Assembly (NCBI RefSeq): GCF_000982955.1
Contig: NZ_KQ058783.1
Span: 1 to 52,304, forward strand
DNA length: 52,304 nucleotides
Source of the DNA: Micromonospora sp. HK10
GTDB lineage: Bacteria; Actinomycetota; Actinomycetes; Mycobacteriales; Micromonosporaceae
Direction of reading: 5' to 3'
The notes under the pieces are model-generated. The model was given only the letters and a program-made list of their open reading frames with translations, ran no database searches and was not told the DNA's origin. A program made the translations under genes and the position numbers. How positions within the stretch are numbered: the first letter of the stretch is position 1; every line of letters begins with the position of its first letter. Positions 28,590 through 36,710 of this stretch are shown here, one piece after another.

Positions 28590-29819
28590 TTACCGTACAC
28601 CGGCCACGCCCACCAGCGCGGCGGTCAGCGGGGCGGCCAGATCGCCGGCCGCCGGCGGGGCGACCGCGTCGAGGCCGAGCCAGCCGGCGAGCCGGTAGAG
28701 CTCCGCCGCCAGCGCCACCGCGGTCTCCCCCGGATCCACCCCCGGCTCGGCCCACGCGGCGGGGACCAGCAGCACCCCCGCCTTCCGGTCGGCCTTCAGG
28801 TCGACCCGGGCGGTGAACCGCTCCCCCTGCAGGAAGGGCAGCACGTAGTAGCCGTACACCCGCTGCGGCGCCGGCACGTAGATCTCGATCCGGTAGCTGA
28901 AGTCGAAGAGCCGCTCGGCGCGCGACCGCTCCCAGACCAGCGGGTCGAAGGGACTGACCAGGGTGTTGCCGCGCACCCAGCGGGGCAGCCGGGCCTGCGC
29001 GTGCAGGTAGGCCGGCTGCCGCCAGCCCGGCACCGTGACCGGGGTCAGCTCGCCCGCCTCGACCAGCTCGGCGACCGCCCGCCGGGCGGCGGCAACCGGC
29101 AGCCGGAAGTAGTCGCGCAGCTCCGGCTCGGCGGCCACCCCCAGCGACCGGGCGGCGATCGCGACCAGGGCCCGGTGGGCGTCCGCGTCGCTCGGGGTGG
29201 GCGCGTCGAGCACGGCCGGCGGCAGCACCCGCTCGGGCAGGTCGTAGCGGCGGGCGAACGAGGTGGTGCGCTCCGCGGCGGCCACCTCGCCGGCCCAGAA
29301 CAGGAACTCCAGCGCCTGCTTCACCGACGACCAGTTCCAGCCCCAGTTGCCGGTCTGCCGGGGGGCGTCGTGCTCGATCTCGGCGGCGGTCAGCGGCCCC
29401 TTGGCGGCCACCTCGTCGCGCACCCAGGCGACCAGCTCGGGCTGCTCCTGGGCGATCCGGCGCATCCCGCCCCAGGCCTCGTCCCGGGCCCGGGCCATCC
29501 GCCAGCGCAGCGCCGGGTGCAGGCCGACCGGCACCAGCGACGCCTCGTGCCCCCAGTATTCGAACAGCTCCCGGGGGCGGCGGTAGGCGGCGGTGTCGAG
29601 CAGCGCGGTCGGGTACGGCCCGAGCCGACTGTAGAGCGGCAGGTAGTGCGCCCGTTGCAGGACGTTGACCGAGTCCATCTGGATCAGCCCGACCCGGTCC
29701 AGCACCCGGCGCAGGTGGCGGCGGGTGGGCACGCCGGTCGGCGCCGGGTCGGCGAAGCCCTGGGCGGCGAGCGCCACCCGACGGGCCTGGGCGGGCGAGA
29801 GCGATTCCGGTGCGGCCAT
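28590..29819 (-). CDS. YcaQ/AlkX-like winged-helix DNA glycosylase family protein (HTH_42)
   Basis: A 409-residue protein of the YcaQ (HTH_42, AlkZ-like) family, full length. The catalytic-loop region reads [20 protein letters not shown]; the Q-x-D pattern is that of the AlkX/AZL branch, whereas AlkZ has Q-x-Q. Members unhook interstrand DNA crosslinks, and some protect antibiotic producers from their own products. Other conserved blocks: [11 protein letters not shown] and [15 protein letters not shown] 29819 follows a -10 box TAGGGT at eight bases. No biosynthetic cluster is visible nearby, so a housekeeping role is more likely here (inference). Confidence 0.85.
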   Translation of the reverse strand: MAAPESLSPAQARRVALAAQGFADPAPTGVPTRRHLRRVLDRVGLIQMDSVNVLQRAHYLPLYSRLGPYPTALLDTAAYRRPRELFEYWGHEASLVPVGLHPALRWRMARARDEAWGGMRRIAQEQPELVAWVRDEVAAKGPLTAAEIEHDAPRQTGNWGWNWSSVKQALEFLFWAGEVAAAERTTSFARRYDLPERVLPPAVLDAPTPSDADAHRALVAIAARSLGVAAEPELRDYFRLPVAAARRAVAELVEAGELTPVTVPGWRQPAYLHAQARLPRWVRGNTLVSPFDPLVWERSRAERLFDFSYRIEIYVPAPQRVYGYYVLPFLQGERFTARVDLKADRKAGVLLVPAAWAEPGVDPGETAVALAAELYRLAGWLGLDAVAPPAAGDLAAPLTAALVGVAGVR

Positions 29820-29827
29820 CGTCGGCG

Positions 29828-29833
29828 ACCCTA
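29828..29833 (-). promoter_or_regulatory. putative -10 box
   Basis: TAGGGT on the minus strand, eight bases before ATG 29819. Confidence 0.4.
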
Positions 29834-29935
29834 ATCCACCGGTACGACGCCCGTCCCGCATCCGGCGGCCCGGCCCGGAACGGCCGAGTCGCGCGCCGCG
29901 CGGTGCGGACGCTGGACCCGCCGCCCCGACCGGCA

Positions 29936-29941
29936 TAGAAC
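29936..29941 (+). promoter_or_regulatory. putative -10 box
   Basis: TAGAAC lies six bases before ATG 29948, with no ribosome-binding site. Confidence 0.4.
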
Positions 29942-29947
29942 GGACGG

Positions 29948-30499
29948 ATGCTCACCATTCGCCGCGAGGAACCCGACGACGCCGAGGCGGTCGCCCGGGC
30001 GCACGTGCACGGCTGGCAGGCCGGATACGCCGGGATCATGCCGGCGGAGGTGCTGGCCCGGCTGAACCCGGCCGCCTGGGCGCAGCGCCGCCGCGACCTG
30101 GGCACCGCCGACCCCGAGCACCCGTTCGCCACCCTGCTGGCCGAGGTCGACGGCACCGTCGTCGGCTTCACCACCTTCGGCCCGTACCGGAACAACCAGG
30201 ACCGCGCCGACCTCGACCCGCGGTACGGCGAGATCGTGGCGATGTACCTGGAGCCGGCGCACTGGGGCACCGGGGCCGGGCGGGCACTGTTCGCCGCGGC
30301 CCGCTCCGGACTGGCCGAGCGGGGCTGGACGGAGTACCGGCTCTGGGTGCTGGCCGAGAACGCCCGGGCCCGCCGCTTCTACGAACGGGCCGGCCTGTCA
30401 CCCGACGGCACGGAGTCCACCTACCCGGTGCCGCTGCCCGGCGGACGCGAGCCGGTCCGCCTCCGCGAGCTGCGCTACACCGCCCGGACGGACGGCTGA
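29948..30499 (+). CDS. GNAT family N-acetyltransferase
   Basis: A 183-residue acetyltransferase. The N-terminal [19 protein letters not shown] block is typical of a common actinobacterial GNAT group. The acetyl-CoA site is [17 protein letters not shown], followed by [19 protein letters not shown]. The substrate is unknown. Its last 102 bp lie opposite the end of the GT87-type gene. It is divergent from the AlkX-like gene, with 128 bp between the starts. Confidence 0.88.
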   Translation: MLTIRREEPDDAEAVARAHVHGWQAGYAGIMPAEVLARLNPAAWAQRRRDLGTADPEHPFATLLAEVDGTVVGFTTFGPYRNNQDRADLDPRYGEIVAMYLEPAHWGTGAGRALFAAARSGLAERGWTEYRLWVLAENARARRFYERAGLSPDGTESTYPVPLPGGREPVRLRELRYTARTDG

Positions 30500-31708
30500 C
30501 GGGGTCGGCCCGTCCCGGTCGGCGGAGCCGCCGCCGGCCGGCGCCGCCGAGCGCCGGATCGGCAGGACCAGCAGCAGAACCAGGCTGATCCAGACGTACG
30601 TGTTGCTGCCGAGGAAGCCGTCGAGGCCGGTGAAGTCGTCCTCCCACGCCCAGACGATCCGGCTGATCAGGAAGGCGTACCCGACGAACGCGGCGGCCAG
30701 CAGCAGGCGGCGCCGGCGGCCCCGGGCGGGCGCCGCCATGCCGTTGTCGACCAGCAGGATCAGCGCGGGCAGCAGCCAGACCAGATGGTGCACCCAGGTC
30801 ACCGGGCTGATCAGGCAGCCGGTGACGCCGGTGAGCGCCAACCCGGTCGCCTCGTCACCGGCGGCGACGGCGGCCCGGGAGCGCCACCCCCAGACCGCCA
30901 GGGTGGCGAGCACGAGCACCAGCCAGGCCGCCGTGCTCGGATGCACCGGGTCCAGCCGGGCGACCATCCCCCGCAGCGACTGGTTGGAGATGAAGGCCAG
31001 CTCACCCACCCGGTCGGTGTTCCACAACGCCGTGGTCCAGAACTCGCGCGAGGCGTCCGGGACGAGCGCGCCGGCCAGCAGGGTGGCCGCGGTGGCGGTG
31101 CCGATCGCGGTGAACGCGGCCCGCCAGCGGCCGGTGACCAGCAGATACAGGATGAACAGCCCCGGGGTCAGCTTGATCGCGGTGGCCAGGCCGATGCCGA
31201 CGCCGGCCCACCGGCTGCCCGCCGGCAGCAGCCGCAGCAGGTCCACCGCCACCAGGAAGAGCAGCAGCATGTTGACCTGGCCGAAGTTCACCGTCTCGCG
31301 CATCGGCTCGAAGGCGGCGGCCAGCAGGAGCGCGACGGCGAGGCTGAACCAGCCGGTCCAGCCCGCGCGCCGGGCGATCGGGCCGACCAGCCACCAGATC
31401 ACCACGGTGCTGGCCAGCACGGTGATGACCACGCTCACGGTGATCGCGGCCAGCCAGGGCAGGTACGCCATCGGCAGCATGACCAGGGCGGCGAACGGCG
31501 GATAGGTGAAGCCGTACTGGGTGCCGGGCTTGAGGAAGTCGTAGATCTCGCCGCCGTCGTGCACCCAGAACCGCAGCGCGCCGTAGTAGACCCTCAGGTC
31601 GAAGAAGCCGTGCCGGACGGCGGCGACCGCGAGGAAGGCCGCCACCACGCCGGCGAGCACCAGCACGGCGACGACCTGCCCGGTCGTCCGCCTGGCACCC
31701 TGCGCCAC
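30398..31708 (-). CDS. GT87/DUF2029 family polytopic glycosyltransferase-like membrane protein
   Basis: A 436-residue membrane protein with about ten hydrophobic helices. The first loop has FFDLRVYYGALRFW, and GFTYPPFAAL, NFGQVNMLLL and TAIKLTPGLFILY follow, typical of the mycobacterial alpha-mannosyltransferase (DUF2029) family that uses polyprenyl-phosphate mannose. The D in the first loop would be catalytic. GTG 31708 has GGGAGG upstream; longer starts would overlap the divergent GNAT gene. The last about 40 residues are a polar tail, part of it encoded opposite the end of the upstream GNAT gene (102-bp overlap). The acceptor is unknown. Confidence 0.82.
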   Translation of the reverse strand: MAQGARRTTGQVVAVLVLAGVVAAFLAVAAVRHGFFDLRVYYGALRFWVHDGGEIYDFLKPGTQYGFTYPPFAALVMLPMAYLPWLAAITVSVVITVLASTVVIWWLVGPIARRAGWTGWFSLAVALLLAAAFEPMRETVNFGQVNMLLLFLVAVDLLRLLPAGSRWAGVGIGLATAIKLTPGLFILYLLVTGRWRAAFTAIGTATAATLLAGALVPDASREFWTTALWNTDRVGELAFISNQSLRGMVARLDPVHPSTAAWLVLVLATLAVWGWRSRAAVAAGDEATGLALTGVTGCLISPVTWVHHLVWLLPALILLVDNGMAAPARGRRRRLLLAAAFVGYAFLISRIVWAWEDDFTGLDGFLGSNTYVWISLVLLLVLPIRRSAAPAGGGSADRDGPTPSAVRPGGVAQLAEADRLASAGQRHRVGGLRAVG

Positions 31709-31729
31709 CGTCGCCTCCCTCGCCCTGCG

Positions 31730-31735
31730 TAGGCT
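31730..31735 (+). promoter_or_regulatory. putative -10 box
   Basis: TAGGCT lies eight bases before ATG 31744 in a 35-bp divergent gap. Confidence 0.45.
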
Positions 31736-31743
31736 CACGTGCC

Positions 31744-32322
31744 ATGGCAGCAGGCTATGTCCGCCCCGCGCGTCCGGAGGACGCCGCCGAGATCGCACGC
31801 ATCCAGCTCGCGACCTGGCGGGTCGCGTACCGCCGGATCCTGCCCCGGCACGTGCTCGACAACCTGGACGAGGCGTACCTGGCGCGGCGGTGGAGCGCGG
31901 CGGTGCAGGAGCCGCCCTCGGGCGCGCACCGGGTGCTGGTCGCCGTCGAACAGGCCGAGCAATCCTATCTGGTGGGGTTCGCCGCTTCCGGTCCGGCCGA
32001 TGCCGAAGCGCTGGCGCCGGGCGAGCCGGCCGAGGCGCTCGGCGAGGGCGTGGCCGCCGTGACCGACCTGCTGGTCGAGCCGCGCTGGGGGCGGCGCGGG
32101 CACGGCAGCCGGCTGCTCGCCGCGGCCGTCGACCACTGGCGCGCCGACGGCCTCGGCCGCGCGGTCGCCTGGGTCTTCGACGCCGACGCGGCGACCCGGA
32201 AGTTCCTCACCTCCACCGGCTGGGAGCCCGACGGCGCGGCCCGCGCGCTGGACGTCGACGACATGCTCGTCCCCCAGCTCCGCCTGCACGTCGCCGTCCC
32301 CGCCAGGCCGGCCGCACCCTGA
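31744..32322 (+). CDS. GNAT family N-acetyltransferase
   Basis: A 192-residue acetyltransferase: VRPARPEDAAEIARIQLATW at the N-terminus, LLVEPRWGRRGHGSRLL as acetyl-CoA site and FDADAATRKFLTSTGWEPDG at the C-terminus. It is of the same broad group as the GNAT at 29948. The gene is divergent from the GT87-type gene with only 35 bp between starts and is 52 bp upstream of the sigma factor gene. Confidence 0.87.
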   Translation: MAAGYVRPARPEDAAEIARIQLATWRVAYRRILPRHVLDNLDEAYLARRWSAAVQEPPSGAHRVLVAVEQAEQSYLVGFAASGPADAEALAPGEPAEALGEGVAAVTDLLVEPRWGRRGHGSRLLAAAVDHWRADGLGRAVAWVFDADAATRKFLTSTGWEPDGAARALDVDDMLVPQLRLHVAVPARPAAP

Positions 32323-32362
32323 GGTACCCGCGCCGCACGTGCCGGTTGTCAGGCGGTGCGCC

Positions 32363-32368
32363 TACGGT
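32363..32368 (+). promoter_or_regulatory. putative -10 box for the sigma factor gene
   Basis: TACGGT lies six bases before ATG 32375. Confidence 0.45.
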
Positions 32369-32374
32369 GGGGCG

Positions 32375-33331
32375 ATGAGCACCACGGCGACGGCGCACCC
32401 CACCGACCTGGAGGCGTACCGGGTCGAGCTGACCGGCTACGCGTACCGGATGCTCGGCTCGGTCTTCGACGCCGAGGACGCGGTGCAGGAGACCCTGCTG
32501 CGGGCCTGGCGCGGGTGGGACGGTTTCGACGGCCGGTCCAGCCTGCGCACCTGGCTCTACCGGATCACCACGAACATCTGCGTCGACCTGCTGCGCGGGC
32601 GCGCCCGGCGGGCCCTGCCGGTCGGCCTGGGCGCCCCGTCGCCACCGGTCGTCGAGTCGCTCGGCACGCCGGCCGGCGACTGGCTGGAGCCGGTGCCGGA
32701 CAGCACGGTGCTGCCGGCCGACCCGGCGGAGCTGGCGGTGGCCCGGGAGTCGGTGCGGCTGGCGTTCGTGGCCGCGCTCCAGCACCTGCCGGCCCGGCAA
32801 CGGGCGGTGCTGATCCTGCGGGACGTGCTGCGCTGGCGGGCCGACGAGGTGGCCGAGCTGCTCGGCACCAGCGTGCCGGCGGTCAACAGCGCCCTTCAGC
32901 GGGCCCGGGCCACGCTGGCCGGAGCCCGGATCGAGCCGGCCGCCGGCCCGGGGCTCGACCCGGCCGACCGCGACCTGCTCGACCGGTACGTGGACACCTT
33001 CACCCGGTACGACATCGACGCGCTGGTGGCGCTCCTGCGGGCGGACGCCGTGCAGAGCATGCCGCCGTACGCGATGTGGCTGCGCGGGGCCACGGAGATC
33101 GGCCGCTGGCTGTCCGGTCCGGGCGCCGAGTGCCGGGGGTCGCGGCTGGTGCCGATCGCCGCGAACGGTGGGCCGGCCTTCGCCCAGTACCGGGTCGACC
33201 CGGCCGGCGGCCACGCGGCCTTCTCGATCCAGGTGCTGGAGCTCTCCGGCGGCCGGATCGCCGGGCTGCACCACTTCCTCCAGCCCGACCTCTTCCCCCG
33301 CTTCGGCCTGCCGCTGCGGCTGGACCGGTGA
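32375..33331 (+). CDS. ECF sigma factor with C-terminal SnoaL-like domain (SigG-like, TIGR02960)
   Basis: A 318-residue extracytoplasmic-function sigma factor. Region 2 spans about residues 15-80 (DAEDAVQETLLRAW, FDGRSSLRTWLYRI), region 4 about 128-185 (LPARQRAVLILRD, then LLGTSVPAVNSALQRARATL), and the last about 115 residues form a SnoaL-like domain as in SigG/SigJ-type factors. In this group the extra domain takes the place of an anti-sigma factor as the control element; indeed no anti-sigma gene is adjacent. The inducing signal is unknown. Confidence 0.9.
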   Translation: MSTTATAHPTDLEAYRVELTGYAYRMLGSVFDAEDAVQETLLRAWRGWDGFDGRSSLRTWLYRITTNICVDLLRGRARRALPVGLGAPSPPVVESLGTPAGDWLEPVPDSTVLPADPAELAVARESVRLAFVAALQHLPARQRAVLILRDVLRWRADEVAELLGTSVPAVNSALQRARATLAGARIEPAAGPGLDPADRDLLDRYVDTFTRYDIDALVALLRADAVQSMPPYAMWLRGATEIGRWLSGPGAECRGSRLVPIAANGGPAFAQYRVDPAGGHAAFSIQVLELSGGRIAGLHHFLQPDLFPRFGLPLRLDR

Positions 33332-33381
33332 GCCACCGATGAGTTTCGCCGGCGCGTCTCGTCCACCCCTCGTACGCCGCC

Positions 33382-33425
33382 GCGCCGCCGGTGGTCCCGG
33401 CACGGGGCGGGACCACCAGCGGCGC
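33382..33425. terminator. bidirectional terminator hairpin
   Basis: GCGCCGC-C-GGTGGTCCCG pairs with CGGGACCACC-A-GCGGCGC around an 8-base loop: 17 base pairs with one mismatch. It separates the sigma factor gene from the convergent GNAT gene. Confidence 0.85.
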
Positions 33426-33443
33426 CGTTACGGCCGGCCCGCC

Positions 33444-33511
33444 CTTGCGGCCAGCCCGGCTTTGCGGCCAGCCCGGCTTCCGGTCGAGCCCGGCCTTGCG
33501 GTCAGCTCGGG
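33444..33511. repeat. 17-bp tandem repeat, four copies
   Basis: CTTGCGGCCAGCCCGGC and three variants start at 33444, 33461, 33478 and 33495. The last copy covers the stop codon of the GNAT gene at 33502. Confidence 0.8.
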
Positions 33512-33969
33512 GTGAGTTCGGCGACCACCTCGTCGTCCTCCATCGCACCCGTCGGCCGGAAGCCCAGGGAGCGGTAGAGGGCGGCGGCCGCGAGGTTGTC
33601 CGGGTGGTAGCTGAGCCGTACCGGTCGGCCCTGCGCGGCCAGCCACTCCGCGAGGGTGGCCACGGCGGCCCGACCCACCCCGCGGCCCTGCTCGGCGCCG
33701 TCGATAACCATGCCGCCGATCCAGCGGGACCCGTCGTCGTCCACGCCCCACATCAGGTGCCCGACCACGGTGTCGTCCGCGTACACGGCCAGCGAGGTCC
33801 ACACCGGCGAGCGCATGGTGAGCAGGAGGTAGCGGGCGGCCAACGCGGGCACCCAGGACCGCTGCTCGTCGCGGGGCGCGACGTCCGCCACGGCCCGCCA
33901 GTTCTCGTCGTCGACGGGTCGCAGCGTCACCCGACGACCGGCGCGGTCAGCCAGCCTTGAATCGATCAC
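33502..33969 (-). CDS. GNAT family N-acetyltransferase
   Basis: A 155-residue acetyltransferase: VTLRPVDDENWRAVADVAP at the N-terminus, GGMVIDGAEQGRGVGRAAV as acetyl-CoA site, and HPDNLAAAALYRSLGF at the C-terminus, close to the spermine/spermidine (PaiA/BltD) acetyltransferase type. GTG 33969 follows a -10 box TAGGCT at seven bases. The gene is bracketed by two short-tandem-repeat arrays: a 17-bp one that overlaps its stop and a 26-bp one upstream of its promoter. Confidence 0.87.
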   Translation of the reverse strand: MIDSRLADRAGRRVTLRPVDDENWRAVADVAPRDEQRSWVPALAARYLLLTMRSPVWTSLAVYADDTVVGHLMWGVDDDGSRWIGGMVIDGAEQGRGVGRAAVATLAEWLAAQGRPVRLSYHPDNLAAAALYRSLGFRPTGAMEDDEVVAELTPS

Positions 33970-33976
33970 GCGGGTG

Positions 33977-33982
33977 AGCCTA
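33977..33982 (-). promoter_or_regulatory. putative -10 box
   Basis: TAGGCT on the minus strand, seven bases before GTG 33969. Confidence 0.45.
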
Positions 33983-34017
33983 GGTGCGGCCCGCCTCGCC
34001 CGACGACCGGGTTTCCG

Positions 34018-34194
34018 GGGGCCGGCTCAGCCCGCCGTTTCTGGCGGCCGGCTCGGCCCGCCATTTTCTTGCGGCCGGCTCAGCCCGTCCTTTCCGGCGG
34101 CCGGCTCGGCCCGCCATCTTCTGGCGGCCGGCTCGGCCCGTCCTTTCCGGCGGCCGGCTCAGCCCGTCCTTTCCGGCGGCCGGCTCAGCCCGCC
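34018..34194. repeat. 26/27-bp tandem repeat, seven copies
   Basis: GCCGGCTC recurs at 34021, 34047, 34074 (here the next base still fits), 34100, 34127, 34153 and 34179. The units alternate between endings like CGCCATCTTCTG and CGTCCTTTCCG. The array fills the 215-bp gap between the GNAT promoter and the stop codon of the AraC-DinB gene, and its last copy enters that gene. Confidence 0.85.
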
Positions 34195-35111
34195 GCCGCG
34201 GCGTCCAGGAAGGGCCGCGGGTCGCCCGCCCCGAGGTCGGTGATCCCCGCGCTGCTCAACGCCCCGACGGCGAGGGTACGCCGGACGGCGGCGAAGGTGA
34301 TCACGTGCCCGATCGTGCCTCCCAGGGTGTGCGTGGTCGGCGGCGTGCAGGTGGTGTCCACGAACGTGTCGGCCAGGGTCCCCTCGGCCAACGTCCGGGC
34401 CACGAAGCCGCGCCAGTCCCGGCCGGCGGCCGCGTGCCGGGCGGCCAGCCCGCGCACCGACTGGTCGCTCTCGTCCGGCCAGTCGCCGCCACGCAGCGCC
34501 GACAGCCAGTGCTCCTCCTGGGTGACCATGGCGTTGATCAGGGAACGCAGCGTCGGCCGGTCGTCGATGGTCTCCACCGACACGGTGATGGGTCGGTCGA
34601 GCACCTCGTCGTCGAGCGTGCCGGCCCGCTCGATGATCGCGGTGAGGGTGTCGACGTGGTGGTCGACCAGGTGCTGGAGGACGTTCATCGGAGTCTCCTG
34701 ACGGGTAGCCGGCAGCCGCAGGCCGCCGGGCGGTTGAAAGTGGACGCCGCTGGGGCAGGACAGCTCCAGCTCGCGGAAGGTGACCGGTGGACGCCGCCGG
34801 ACGGCGGTCGGTGCCATCCCGTACGCCCGCTGGAAGGCGCGGGTGAACGCTTCGTGCGAGCCGTACCCGGCCTCCACGGCGATGTCGAGGACGGTCCGGT
34901 CGCTGGTGGTGAGGCGGTGCGCCGCGCGCTCCAGCAGCAGCCGACGCCGCAGGGCGCCGGGAGGCTCCCCGGTCGCGGCGGCGACCAACCGGTCAAAATG
35001 GAACCGGGACAGGTGGGCCCGGGCCGCGACCTCGCCCGGACCGACGGCCGGGTCGTCGAGCGCGACCTGGATCGAGTCGAGGATTCTGGTGAGCCCATCC
35101 GGCGAGGTCAT
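34185..35111 (-). CDS. AraC-type regulator fused to a DinB-like domain
   Basis: A 308-residue protein in one frame. Residues 1-105 are an AraC/XylS DNA-binding domain with both helix-turn-helix units (SRFHFDRLVAAATGEPPGAL, then AYGMAPTAVRR). Residues 142-308 are a DinB/DUF664-type four-helix domain with its three metal-ligand histidines (LVDHHVDTL, EEHWLSAL, GHVITF). The internal ATG 34688, first residue of the DinB part, has AGGAG six bases upstream, so a 167-residue DinB protein may also be made. Start ATG 35111 fits the family; a longer in-frame version runs to 35276. DinB proteins are often thiol-dependent enzymes; the regulated genes are unknown. Confidence 0.82.
   Translation of the reverse strand: MTSPDGLTRILDSIQVALDDPAVGPGEVAARAHLSRFHFDRLVAAATGEPPGALRRRLLLERAAHRLTTSDRTVLDIAVEAGYGSHEAFTRAFQRAYGMAPTAVRRRPPVTFRELELSCPSGVHFQPPGGLRLPATRQETPMNVLQHLVDHHVDTLTAIIERAGTLDDEVLDRPITVSVETIDDRPTLRSLINAMVTQEEHWLSALRGGDWPDESDQSVRGLAARHAAAGRDWRGFVARTLAEGTLADTFVDTTCTPPTTHTLGGTIGHVITFAAVRRTLAVGALSSAGITDLGAGDPRPFLDAAAAG
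34688..34701 (-). promoter_or_regulatory. internal ribosome-binding site before the DinB part
   Basis: On the minus strand AGGAGACTCCG precedes ATG 34688, an ideal Shine-Dalgarno spacing inside the coding sequence of the AraC-DinB fusion. Confidence 0.6.
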
Positions 35112-35456
35112 GCTGACAGCCTGCACCGGGCGGCCCGCGCCCCGCTTGATCGCCGTTGCGGACCTGCCGGCCGCCACCGGGACGGCCGACCCGGCGGGCC
35201 CACGGCAGGCCGGGCAGGAACGGGGACCGGTCCAGCGATCCTGCCGGCGGGTGACCGCCGGGGCCGGGTCAGGCATGAACAGGGACCAGTCCAGCGAACC
35301 TGCCGGCGGGTGCCTCCCGGTCGGGTCGGTCGGGTCGGTCGGGCATGAACAGGGACCGGTCCAGCGAACCTGCCGGCGGGTGACCCCCGGGCCGGGTCAG
35401 TCGGGCAGGCCGTCCAACCCGACCGTCAAGCCCGGCGGCGGGTCACCCGGTCCGAG
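35112..35456. repeat. gap with about 62-bp degenerate tandem repeats resembling the dapB 3' end
   Basis: This 345-bp gap contains no gene. From about 35206 it consists of units starting near 35210, 35272, 35340 and 35402, spaced 62, 68 and 62 bp. The shared core is ACCGGTCCAGCGAACCTGCC then GGCGGGTG. The last unit copies the end of dapB (GTCCAACCCGACCGTCAAGC against GTCCAGGCCGACCGTCAGGC), and the core resembles the dapB segment at 35535-35575. The unit at 35272 also carries a CGGGTCGGT micro-repeat. The first 90 bp are the upstream region of the AraC-DinB gene, without a clear promoter. Confidence 0.75.
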
Positions 35457-36412
<956 letters not shown>

Positions 36413-36424
36413 ATGATCGACTCG

Positions 36425-36478
36425 GGTTGCGGCAAACCGTGCCTTCCCTGGCCCGGGAAGCCCCAGACTGCCGCAATC
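36425..36478. other. two-stem hairpin in the dapB-pepR gap
   Basis: TTGCGGCA (36427-36434) pairs with TGCCGCAA (36469-36476), extended by one G-T and one G-C pair, and encloses CTTCCC-N6-GGGAAG across an 8-by-8 internal loop. It is the only clearly structured part of the 480-bp gap other than the repeats. It could be a terminator for pepR, a small RNA or part of an interspersed repeat. Confidence 0.45.
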
Positions 36479-36481
36479 CGC

Positions 36482-36653
36482 GACTCGGCCCCACGGACGA
36501 CTCGGCCCACGGGGCGACTCGGCCCCACGGACGACTCGGCCCCACGGACGACTCGGCCCACGGGGCGACTCGGCCCCACGGACGACTCGGCCCCACGGAC
36601 GACTCGGCCCACGGGGCGGCTCGGCCCACGGGGCGGCTCGGCCCACGGCCAGG
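36482..36653. repeat. 17-bp minisatellite, ten copies
   Basis: CTCGGCCC recurs with an exact 17-bp step at 36484, 36501, 36518, 36535, 36552, 36569, 36586, 36603, 36620 and 36637. Type A is CTCGGCCCCACGGACGA and type B is CTCGGCCCACGGGGCGA. The order A-B-A-A-B-A-A-B-B-tail suggests duplication of a 51-bp A-A-B block. It lies between pepR and dapB; another 60 bp of GC-rich DNA separates it from the pepR stop codon. Confidence 0.95.
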
Positions 36654-36710
36654 GCGGCCGGGCGGGGCAGCCCGACGGCCCGACGGGCGGGGCAGGGCAG
36701 GGCAGGTCTG

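Noticed and set aside
34018..34194. Replication origin iterons
   Set aside because: No Rep gene, no AT-rich region and no DnaA boxes; the array is better described as a GC-rich minisatellite.
36482..36653. CRISPR array
   Set aside because: The 17-bp units follow each other without unique spacers and no cas gene is present.
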